In this document: positions 27,301 to 34,266 of the stretch, piece after piece
How positions within the stretch are numbered: the stretch's first letter is position 1
Layout of the letters: each line of letters begins with the position of its first letter
From: an uncultured Alphaproteobacteria bacterium
Lineage (GTDB): Bacteria; Pseudomonadota; Alphaproteobacteria; Rhodobacterales; Rhodobacteraceae
NCBI GenBank assembly: GCA_902540655.1
Contig: CACBNQ010000015.1
Location: 1 to 35,456 of the forward strand
Length of the DNA stretch: 35,456 bases
Direction of reading: 5' to 3'
The notes under the pieces: model-generated
Told to the model about the DNA's origin: nothing
Database searches by the model: none
The model's input: the letters and a program-made list of their open reading frames with translations, nothing else
Position numbers and translations under genes: made by a program

Positions 27301-28356
27301 TCATTCCATTTTTTTCGCCGTTTGTAATATTCTATCCACAATTGAACTTAACCCTTTTTGGGACATATCCTCTATTTTTAAAATGGCAAATACTTCTTTC
27401 TTCTTTCTTAACAGGCTTCGTTTGTACCTAGGGTCATAATGTTTTTCCATAAGTTGTTTTACAAGTTCATAAAAGTCTTTATTTTTTGCCATTAGCAACC
27501 AGCTTTCTACAACTTTATGCCCAGCTATGGTCGAAAGGCTCGTAATTTGTTTTCCTAATAAATCTAGATCACTTGTTATTTCTGAATATTCTTCAACTAA
27601 AAATTGTGCCCTTTTTTCAACAGTAGCTGATAGTTCAATTTGTGGAGCGCTTTTCATCAACTTCCAAAATTCCTTAGGTATATGCAAGTTTCCAATTTTA
27701 TTGGATTCTGCCTCAACAAATATTGGCTCATTAGTTTTGAGATTTACCAGTTTATCGTAGATTAGCGTTTCAAATAACTTTTGAGACGGTTGTTTCTGAC
27801 CTTGTGATCCAAATACAGATCCTTTGTGATTTGCCAGGCTTTCCAAATCGATAATTTGCCCATTTCTTTTTTCTATTAAATTAAGTACTTTTGTTTTCGC
27901 TGTGCCCGTATTTCCTGTGAGGAGTATTAGATAGTACCTGTCTATATTTCTATCTAGGAATTCACTTATATGTTTTCGAAATGATTTATAGCCTCCATCT
28001 ACCACTTCTACTTTCCAACCTATTTGGTCCAGTATAGTGGCCAAGGCATAAGATCGCTGTCCACCTCGCCAACAGTATATCAAAGGAAGCCAATCTCTAC
28101 TTTTGTTGTAGAGATAATTTTTTAAATGATCTGAAATATTTTTAGAAACTATAGATGCGCCTAACTTCTTTGCTTCAAATTTACTTTTCTGTTTATACAT
28201 CGTGCCGATCATTTCCCGTTCGGCATTAGAAAGAACTGGAAGATTAATAGACCCCGGTATCCGATCGTCTTCAAACTCTGATGGTGAACGAACATCAATG
28301 ACATCATCGAAATCATGTATTTGAATATCCGAAAACTTTACACGCTTTATTGTCAT
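27301..28356 (-). CDS. selU: tRNA 2-selenouridine synthase SelU (MnmH)
   Basis: SelU replaces sulfur with selenium at the wobble 2-thiouridine of certain tRNAs, using selenophosphate from SelD. An N-terminal rhodanese domain carries DVRSPSEFEDDRIPGS and the active-site loop YCWRGGQRS (Cys95 from the chosen start). A P-loop domain follows with LTGNTGTAKTKVL, where the residue before the Lys is Ala rather than the usual Gly. HKGSVFG is another family block. The start is ATG 28356. A TTG four codons upstream is an alternative. The convergent selD gene provides its substrate. Confidence 0.93.
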   Translation of the reverse strand: MTIKRVKFSDIQIHDFDDVIDVRSPSEFEDDRIPGSINLPVLSNAEREMIGTMYKQKSKFEAKKLGASIVSKNISDHLKNYLYNKSRDWLPLIYCWRGGQRSYALATILDQIGWKVEVVDGGYKSFRKHISEFLDRNIDRYYLILLTGNTGTAKTKVLNLIEKRNGQIIDLESLANHKGSVFGSQGQKQPSQKLFETLIYDKLVNLKTNEPIFVEAESNKIGNLHIPKEFWKLMKSAPQIELSATVEKRAQFLVEEYSEITSDLDLLGKQITSLSTIAGHKVVESWLLMAKNKDFYELVKQLMEKHYDPRYKRSLLRKKKEVFAILKIEDMSQKGLSSIVDRILQTAKKME

Positions 28357-28388
28357 ATTTTTATTCAACTTCTCAAAAGAAAGGAGTT

Positions 28389-28409
28389 ATTAATATAATT
28401 AGTATTAAT
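28389..28409. promoter_or_regulatory. Palindrome overlapping a -10-like box in the selU/cyclase gap
   Basis: ATTAATA (28389-28395) and TATTAAT (28403-28409) are inverted 7-base arms separated by 7 bases. A perfect TATAAT (28394-28399, plus strand) lies across the left arm and centre. No good -35 box is seen at the right distance. The position, about 40 bases before the leader ORF start, would suit a repressor-controlled promoter for the cyclase gene. Confidence 0.4.
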
Positions 28410-28423
28410 TTAGGTAAAAAGAT

Positions 28424-28429
28424 AGGAGG
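28424..28429 (+). promoter_or_regulatory. Consensus ribosome binding site of the leader ORF
   Basis: AGGAGG lies eight bases before ATG 28438. It is the strongest Shine-Dalgarno sequence I noticed in the window, and it serves the leader ORF rather than the cyclase start 43 bases further on. Confidence 0.7.
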
Positions 28430-28437
28430 ATACTACA

Positions 28438-28491
28438 ATGTTTTTTAACTTGAGAAATTTGTGTGCATGTCATGAAAAAAAAGATTATTGA
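28438..28491 (+). CDS. Candidate 17-residue leader peptide before the cyclase gene
   Basis: The frame reads MFFNLRNLCACHEKKDY and then TGA. It has a consensus AGGAGG eight bases upstream. Its last 20 bases overlap the cyclase coding region in another frame. The two Cys codons, separated by one Ala, fall just before the cyclase start. No homologue is known to me. It may act through translational coupling or through ribosome stalling. A frameshifted remnant of a longer N-terminus is possible but less likely, because cyclase homology begins normally right after its own ATG. Confidence 0.5.
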   Translation: MFFNLRNLCACHEKKDY

Positions 28492-29248
28492 TCTATCGGT
28501 ATCCTTAGAAATAGGCATAAACTCTGATCCCCCTGCTGCTCTCCCAAAGATTGAGTACATTTCTCACCAAGATTCTGCTGAACACGTTTGTTCTTTCTTT
28601 CCAGGGCTTCAGAAAGGTGACTTGCCTGGAGGAGAAGGGTGGGCGGTTGAGCAATTAAATATAAGTACTCATAATGGCACTCACCTAGATGCCCCCTATC
28701 ATTTTCATTCGACTATGGATCGGGGTAAAAAAGCGATAACTATTGATCAGGTTCCACTTGAATGGTGTTTTAACCCTGGTGTTAAATTTGACTTTCGACA
28801 TATGGAAGATGGTTATGTTGTTACACCTAATGATATAAAAGCCGAGCTTAAAAGAATTAACTATGAAATTAAGCCATTTGACATTGTTCTGGTTAATACA
28901 TCAGCTGGCAAACACTACGGTGCTGACGACTATCTCCTTAAGGGCTGTGGTATAGGAAAGGATGCTACAATATTTTTATTAGAAAAAGGGGTAAAAATTA
29001 CTGGGACTGATGCTTGGAGCTGGGATGCCCCCTTTGCTCATACTGCAGAAAAATACAGACAAACAAAGGATTCTTCAATCATATGGGAAGGTCATAGAGC
29101 AGGTATGGAAAAGGCTTATTGCCATATGGAAAAGTTGAGCTCTCTGGAGAAATTACCCGACTATGGATATACGATATCTTGCTTTCCCTTTAAAATAAAG
29201 AAAGCTTCCGCTGGGTTCATTCGTGCAGTGGCCATTTTGGATCTTTAG
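28472..29248 (+). CDS. Cyclase-family metal-dependent hydrolase (kynurenine formamidase-like fold)
   Basis: This belongs to the cyclase/kynurenine formamidase superfamily, whose members use divalent metal to hydrolyse amides or lactams. The metal-binding motif STHNGTHLDAPYHF is complete (about residues 68-81). GVKITGTDAWSWDAPF and the later EGHRAG and GYTISCFPFKIK segments support the fold. The substrate is not known, and it is not clearly the KynB or isatin hydrolase type. The start is taken as ATG 28472. GTG 28463 is an alternative that adds three residues. Neither has a good ribosome binding site of its own, which points to dependence on the leader ORF. Confidence 0.87.
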   Translation: MKKKIIDLSVSLEIGINSDPPAALPKIEYISHQDSAEHVCSFFPGLQKGDLPGGEGWAVEQLNISTHNGTHLDAPYHFHSTMDRGKKAITIDQVPLEWCFNPGVKFDFRHMEDGYVVTPNDIKAELKRINYEIKPFDIVLVNTSAGKHYGADDYLLKGCGIGKDATIFLLEKGVKITGTDAWSWDAPFAHTAEKYRQTKDSSIIWEGHRAGMEKAYCHMEKLSSLEKLPDYGYTISCFPFKIKKASAGFIRAVAILDL

Positions 29249-29253
29249 CCTAA

Positions 29254-29279
29254 TATAGAAGGAACATTTGTTTTCTATA
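29254..29279. repeat. Hairpin between the convergent cyclase and AidB-like genes
   Basis: TATAGAA (29254-29260) pairs with TTCTATA (29273-29279). AACA/TGTT extends the stem inside after a two-base bulge. It lies 6 bases after the cyclase stop and may act as an mRNA 3' end. There is no following T-run, so it is not a typical intrinsic terminator. Confidence 0.35.
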
Positions 29280-29316
29280 AAATTTAATGAAACAGCAGTT
29301 CTAAAGTTTATCCTAT

Positions 29317-30984
29317 TTATAAGCCGCCCATTATATATTCAAAACTTGTATCAGTAGGTAATGTCCCAAAAGCTCCGCTCCATCGTGATCCAAGTCTACT
29401 ATTACAAAAAGCCGAAATTTTTTCCTCTTCGCCACTTTTTATAAATATTGACGCCTGAATAAGACAGGCCATTTTTTCCGTCAGTAGCCTAGCCTCAACT
29501 TCTAAATCTATTGGATCTTGTAAAGTTTCTTTCAAGTGACTAAAGTTCTCATCAAAATTTTTATTTGATCCTTTTGCTGATGCGAGTTCTCTAAATAATG
29601 AAGGTAGTGCATTTTTATCTCTTTGTAGAGCTCTCAAAACATCTAAACACATTACGTTACCGCTTCCTTCCCAGATGCTATTAAGAGGAGCCTCCCTGTA
29701 AAGCCTGGGCATAATAGATTCTTCTATATAACCAGGACCACCATGACATTCTAAAGCTTCGAATACCAAATAAGGTGCTCTCTTAGTTATCCAGTATTTA
29801 CTTATAGCGGTACTGATACGAGCGAACGACCGTTCATCTTCATTGGAATTTTGATTGTCAACGGCTCTTGCTACTCTGAGTGACAAATTCAAAGCAGCCT
29901 CACTTTCTAAAACCATATCAGCAATAACGTTTCTCATTAAAGGTTGATCGATCAGTCTTCTTTGAAATGCTGACCTGTGAGAAACATGATGTTGGACCTG
30001 AACAATCGCCTGACGCATTAAAGACGCTGAGCTGACAGCACAGTATATTCTATTTCCTATAACCATATCTAGAATTGTCTTTATTCCCTTTCCCTCTTCT
30101 CCAATCATTGTGCCAAATGTATCATCGAGCTCAATTTCAGAGGATGCATTTGACTTGTTGCCAAGCTTGTCTTTAAGTCTCTGGATGAAAAAACTATTTC
30201 GTTCCCCATTTGGCATCCATCTCGGCACAAGAAAACATGATAACCCGACATCAGTGTTGGCTAGCACAAGAAAGGCATCGCACATGGGGGCCGAGCAAAA
30301 ATACTTATGACCAGTAAGAAGATAATCTGAACCATTACCAACATTAGAGGACACTGGTTTTGCTCGTGTAGAGTTGGCTCTAACATCTGATCCACCTTGT
30401 TTCTCAGTCATAAACATGCCTATTGTTCCACCCAATTTCTGATCAATGGGGATATCTCGATCGTCATACTGATTTGATAGTACTTTTGGTAACCATTGAG
30501 CTTCTAACTCTCTATTATGCTTCAGTGCAGGAATAACAGAATACGTCATTGCCATTGGGCACATAACACCTCCCTCAACCTGGTTAAACATATAAGTGAG
30601 TGCCATATGAGCGACCTGTGACCCTTCTTTTTTATGGTTCCATGCAAAACTTGGGATTTCATTCTTTATAGCTACTCCCAAGAGGTGGTGGTAAGAAGGA
30701 TGATAATCAACGTAGTTAATTCTATTGCCATATTGATCGAATGCCTTTAATTCTGGCGGATTTTTATTTGCTTTCTCAGCATGATCGAACATTTCAGTGC
30801 TGCCCATCAACTGCCCAAATGCACTTAAACTTTTTTCTGCCCAACCAGCGCCTTCTCTATTAACAGCATCTCTAAGATTTTTATCATTTTTCCATAAATC
30901 TTGATGGCCCATATATGGCGGCATGTTTTCAACTTCATGGGTAGGTAATTGTTTAATTGGTCTGAGATGGTTCATATTATTCAT
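29317..30984 (-). CDS. AidB-like acyl-CoA dehydrogenase family protein
   Basis: AidB-type proteins are flavoproteins of the acyl-CoA dehydrogenase superfamily. E. coli AidB is linked to alkylation resistance, but many homologues are probably metabolic. The match to AidB runs along the whole 555 residues: NREGAGWAEKSL, GSTEMFDHAEKANKNPPEL, CPMAMTYSVIPAL, MTEKQGGSDVRANSTRA, RLKDKLGNKSNASSEIELDD, and LYREAPLNSIWEGSGNVMCLDVLRAL with the catalytic-type Glu in WEGSG. It starts on the MOSC stop (ATGA overlap), so it is translated with that operon. Its real substrate is not known. Confidence 0.9.
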   Translation of the reverse strand: MNNMNHLRPIKQLPTHEVENMPPYMGHQDLWKNDKNLRDAVNREGAGWAEKSLSAFGQLMGSTEMFDHAEKANKNPPELKAFDQYGNRINYVDYHPSYHHLLGVAIKNEIPSFAWNHKKEGSQVAHMALTYMFNQVEGGVMCPMAMTYSVIPALKHNRELEAQWLPKVLSNQYDDRDIPIDQKLGGTIGMFMTEKQGGSDVRANSTRAKPVSSNVGNGSDYLLTGHKYFCSAPMCDAFLVLANTDVGLSCFLVPRWMPNGERNSFFIQRLKDKLGNKSNASSEIELDDTFGTMIGEEGKGIKTILDMVIGNRIYCAVSSASLMRQAIVQVQHHVSHRSAFQRRLIDQPLMRNVIADMVLESEAALNLSLRVARAVDNQNSNEDERSFARISTAISKYWITKRAPYLVFEALECHGGPGYIEESIMPRLYREAPLNSIWEGSGNVMCLDVLRALQRDKNALPSLFRELASAKGSNKNFDENFSHLKETLQDPIDLEVEARLLTEKMACLIQASIFIKSGEEEKISAFCNSRLGSRWSGAFGTLPTDTSFEYIMGGL

Positions 30985-31763
30985 TCCATTTTATTAAGTG
31001 AAAGCACACTGTTTATTCTTATAGTCCCAGGTGTCCTCACACTACAGTAAACGCCAAAATCTTGGTGGCCAAAACGTTCATTAAGTATTCCTATGGTATC
31101 ACAATTATGTTGCCCTGTCTTAGTATTAGTTTTTGTAGCATTACATCGCTCAATTCTATCAACGACCTTTAACTCTACTCCATCAATTTTAATTGATTCA
31201 CCAACCCAATCAAATTCAGTCCATGGCTTCCCGGTTCGTATCCATATATTTCCTCTAAACCTTTCAGGTTCCAAGCTAATCCCTGCTTTTTTGGAGAGGT
31301 CTTCTAGAGAGTCCAACGAGTTGATAGAAATTGACTGAAAAGGAGTGTCTGTGAAAGCTGTATCGGCTACGCAAACTAATTTGGTAGGTTTCGGAAATTT
31401 ATCGGAACAAATAGGAAGCAACCAGTTCACGAAAGCTTCTCTGTCAGTATGATCACTAAGGTCTAATGATATAGGTTTTAGCTCGGGATGTTTAAAAGTG
31501 TATTTTTGATCATCAGTACTTATTGACTCGACGGCTGATAACGTTGGCATAATTGAGCCTCTGAGAAACTTAGTACACGGTTGCCACTCATTTGATAATT
31601 CGTCAAAAGAACTTTTTTCATGCACCAATGCCCACATTCTGTCTAATGGAAGAGCTTTTCTTCTTTCTAACTTAATCTGGGTAATTTCTTCACGACTTAT
31701 CGATTTTATTGGATGCCGAAAAATCTTTTCCACTCTAATAGGCAGGGTGCTTTGTGAATTCAT
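30981..31763 (-). CDS. MOSC domain-containing protein with N-terminal beta-barrel
   Basis: MOSC domains occur in molybdenum cofactor sulfurases and in YcbX/mARC-type molybdoenzymes that reduce N-hydroxylated compounds. The N-terminal beta-barrel opens with VEKIFRHPIKSISREEI and includes LPLDRMWALV. The MOSC part shows ERFRGNIWI, then VDRIERCNATKTNTKTGQ with the conserved Cys, and FGVYC near the end. The length of 260 residues fits. It starts on the carboxylase stop (TAATG) and its end overlaps the AidB-like start. Whether it binds molybdenum cofactor cannot be told. Confidence 0.87.
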   Translation of the reverse strand: MNSQSTLPIRVEKIFRHPIKSISREEITQIKLERRKALPLDRMWALVHEKSSFDELSNEWQPCTKFLRGSIMPTLSAVESISTDDQKYTFKHPELKPISLDLSDHTDREAFVNWLLPICSDKFPKPTKLVCVADTAFTDTPFQSISINSLDSLEDLSKKAGISLEPERFRGNIWIRTGKPWTEFDWVGESIKIDGVELKVVDRIERCNATKTNTKTGQHNCDTIGILNERFGHQDFGVYCSVRTPGTIRINSVLSLNKME

Positions 31764-33334
31764 TATGGTCTCATTGTTACAAGGAAAGGTTTTGGACTTT
31801 TCAATCGGTAAGCTTTAAGCGCGAGTTCTAACCAAGATATCAGTCGTGGACGCGTTTCCCTAGGATCTATCAAATCATGGGCAGAAAAACCTTCTGCTCT
31901 TGGAATTGGTGATTGTCGTTGAGCTAATTGATCCTCAAGCTCTTTCTGCTTTTTTTCAGGATTTTTAGCCATAGCAATTTCCTTTGAAAATGCAACGGCA
32001 ACGCCACCTTCTACAGGTAAAGCACCACTTAAGGCACTGGGCCAAAGTAATGTGAAGCTATCTGGCCCATAGTGTGCAGTAGCAGCTACTCCAAAAGATT
32101 TATGCATATGGACAGACGCCCATGGCACTCTTGATTGCATTATTGAGGATATGGCAGCTGTGCCGAATCTAATTGTACCACTTTTTTCTGATTCTGGACC
32201 AATCATGAATCCTGGTTCATCTACCAAACTGATAATCGGAATATGGAAACTGTTACAAAAATCAGAAAATCTTTCTAATTTCTTTGAGGCACTGGTTGTC
32301 ATCGCCCCTGCGTAGAACATGCAGTCATTAGCGATAACGCCAACTGATTGACCATTAAGTCTACCTAAGCCTGTTACGAGGCTTGGACCATACTTTTTAC
32401 CGATCTCGAAAAAGGTGCTTTGATCATCATTTATATCTAGTAGGGATGTGATGATCTTTCTTACGCTATATGGTCTACGTCTATCTTTTGGTATTATATC
32501 GATTAATAAATCATCACAACGATCCTCCTTGTCGTTAGTAGAAATAGAGACTGGGAACGTCCAAGCATTATCTGGCACGAACGAAAGAAATGTTTTTATT
32601 TGTTCAAAAGCGTCATCTTCTGTTTTTGCAAAGTTGTTTATTACTCCACTTTTTAAGTGTACCTCAGGTCCACCGAGAGCTTCTTTCGTAACATCTATAT
32701 TTAACGCTCTTTTTACGACTTTTGGCCCTGCTATAAGTACTAACGAGCTCTCTGTCATTACTGAAAAGTGTGAAGCTACGAGACGAGATGCAGGTAGTCC
32801 AGCTACTGGTCCCAATGCAGCCGTCGCCACGGGAACTTCTCCCAAAGTATTAGCAAGCGAAATAAATCGTGAAGGCGTGTATACGGCATCACTTGTAGGG
32901 CGATTACTTTTTTCTTGATTGGTGCCACCAACGGATCCCCCAGCCCCTTCATGCAATCGAATTAAAGGGACCTTGTATTTCAGCGCTAGTTCTTCTGTGT
33001 AAATACTTTTCCTTAAACCGGCAGCATTTGGTGATCCACCTTTTAAAGAAAAATCTTCTCCTCCTATAATCACTGGTCTTTTATTGATTTTCCCAAATCC
33101 TAGAATAAAGTTTCCAGGAGTAAATTTCTTGAGTGATCCATTATCATTATACTCCGAGAAACCAGCACTTTTACCAATTTCATTGAAAGATTTATTATCT
33201 AGTATCCTGTTGATCCTTTCTCTTATAGGTAGTCGACCTTTTTTATACTGTAATTCTACAGCCTCTTCGCCACCCATCTGGTCAGCAAAATTTCTCTTCT
33301 CATTGATTTCTTTTGCTTCTTTTTCCCACGTCAA
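31763..33334 (-). CDS. Acyl-CoA carboxylase carboxyltransferase (beta) subunit
   Basis: This 523-residue protein has the crotonase-fold carboxyltransferase architecture in two halves. The N-terminal half has GKINKRPVIIGGEDFSLKGGS and LIRLHEGAGGSVGG. The C-terminal half has GLGRLNGQSVGVIANDCMF, the SLVDEPGFMIGPESEKSG segment and KSFGVAATAHYGPDSF. It resembles the propionyl/methylcrotonyl-CoA carboxylase beta subunits but differs from the usual PccB in the second half. No biotin carboxylase or biotin carrier gene is in the window, so its partner must lie elsewhere. It could also be a decarboxylase-type subunit. It lies 17 bases after cobW. Confidence 0.87.
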   Translation of the reverse strand: MTWEKEAKEINEKRNFADQMGGEEAVELQYKKGRLPIRERINRILDNKSFNEIGKSAGFSEYNDNGSLKKFTPGNFILGFGKINKRPVIIGGEDFSLKGGSPNAAGLRKSIYTEELALKYKVPLIRLHEGAGGSVGGTNQEKSNRPTSDAVYTPSRFISLANTLGEVPVATAALGPVAGLPASRLVASHFSVMTESSLVLIAGPKVVKRALNIDVTKEALGGPEVHLKSGVINNFAKTEDDAFEQIKTFLSFVPDNAWTFPVSISTNDKEDRCDDLLIDIIPKDRRRPYSVRKIITSLLDINDDQSTFFEIGKKYGPSLVTGLGRLNGQSVGVIANDCMFYAGAMTTSASKKLERFSDFCNSFHIPIISLVDEPGFMIGPESEKSGTIRFGTAAISSIMQSRVPWASVHMHKSFGVAATAHYGPDSFTLLWPSALSGALPVEGGVAVAFSKEIAMAKNPEKKQKELEDQLAQRQSPIPRAEGFSAHDLIDPRETRPRLISWLELALKAYRLKSPKPFLVTMRP

Positions 33335-33351
33335 TGTCTATCTCCAATTTA

Positions 33352-34266
33352 TTATGTCTGGATACTTTTAAGTTTCTCGACAAACTCTTTTTCGTTATAA
33401 AAATTCTTTTTACCGATCACAACGAACACAGGATCCTTTTCATTTTCTGCTTTTTTAATTTCCAAAGTTAATCCATCATATTGGATCGTACATAATTCTC
33501 CCTTATTATCTTTAAAAAATCCTTTTGCTCTTTCGATATTATAAATTGGATCCCGCAAAAGCGTGCTGAGAGTATCGGTGTTTATTGTTCCAGTAGGTTT
33601 TATTGTTGATGAAATGAATTCATGCGCTTGCTTTTTTTCTAATTTTATTTTGTCACTTTTAACTTTTTCACTGGGGGCAAAGTCTATAAGCATATCTTTT
33701 TCTTCAATATGCGCATTTACCGTTTTGAGAAACTTTCGTATTTCAAAACGTTTCAATAGAGTTTCTATACAATTTAATAGCTCTTCTTCTTTAAGCAAAT
33801 CAGTTTTATTCAATACCAAGAGATCATGTTGCTCGATTTGTAAACTAATTGTATCACTGATATACAAGTCATTTAATTGTGACCTAAGTCGAGATGCGTC
33901 TGTTAACAACACTGTTCCATGAAATGACAGGAAGTCCAGGAGCGATATTGTTTGTATGATTTTAGAAGGTAAAGCAATCCCGCTTGCCTCAAGCACAATG
34001 TGATCTGGCAAAATCTCATTTGAATTCATACTCTCCAAAGTTTCTATCAACTCATTTCCATAGCTACAACATACACATCCACCCGCGATGCTCAGAACGG
34101 AGTCAGTTCTAGCTTCAATTAATGACTCGTCAATGTTAACGTCACCAAAGTCATTCACCAATAGAGCTATTTTTTTCTTGGTTGTCTTAAGTAAATTATT
34201 TATTAATGTCGTTTTACCTGTTCCAAGGTAACCGGAGATCAATGTCAGAGGAATGCCCACAATCAC
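33352..34266 (-). CDS. CobW/COG0523-family G3E GTPase, putative metallochaperone
   Basis: G3E GTPases of the CobW/COG0523 group deliver or insert metals such as zinc and cobalt, and some activate iron-type nitrile hydratase. Walker A is SGYLGTGKTTLINN (Lys18). The metal motif GGCVCC (Cys64, Cys66, Cys67) is intact, and VLNKTDLL is the base-recognition motif. A C-terminal CobW domain of about 100 residues follows. The start is GTG 34266, overlapping the amidohydrolase stop by four bases (GTGA). Its target metal and client enzyme are unknown; the neighbouring amidohydrolase is a candidate. Confidence 0.88.
   Translation of the reverse strand: MIVGIPLTLISGYLGTGKTTLINNLLKTTKKKIALLVNDFGDVNIDESLIEARTDSVLSIAGGCVCCSYGNELIETLESMNSNEILPDHIVLEASGIALPSKIIQTISLLDFLSFHGTVLLTDASRLRSQLNDLYISDTISLQIEQHDLLVLNKTDLLKEEELLNCIETLLKRFEIRKFLKTVNAHIEEKDMLIDFAPSEKVKSDKIKLEKKQAHEFISSTIKPTGTINTDTLSTLLRDPIYNIERAKGFFKDNKGELCTIQYDGLTLEIKKAENEKDPVFVVIGKKNFYNEKEFVEKLKSIQT

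Noticed and set aside
25133-28356. Selenocysteine-encoding UGA in the visible genes
   Set aside because: SelD has Cys at its catalytic position, and every gene listed ends at a stop that fits its family length, so no in-frame UGA is needed.
28472-29248. Isatin hydrolase or KynB assignment for the cyclase-family gene
   Set aside because: The metal motif is shared by the whole superfamily, and I see no substrate-specific residues, so the name would be a guess.
28438-29248. Leader ORF plus cyclase as one frameshifted gene
   Set aside because: Cyclase homology begins normally just after its own ATG, and nothing suggests a missing N-terminal part.
29317-30984. AidB-like gene as DmdC of the DMSP demethylation pathway
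   Set aside because: The full-length pattern follows AidB, and the gene is 15 kb from the dmdA-like gene in another operon.
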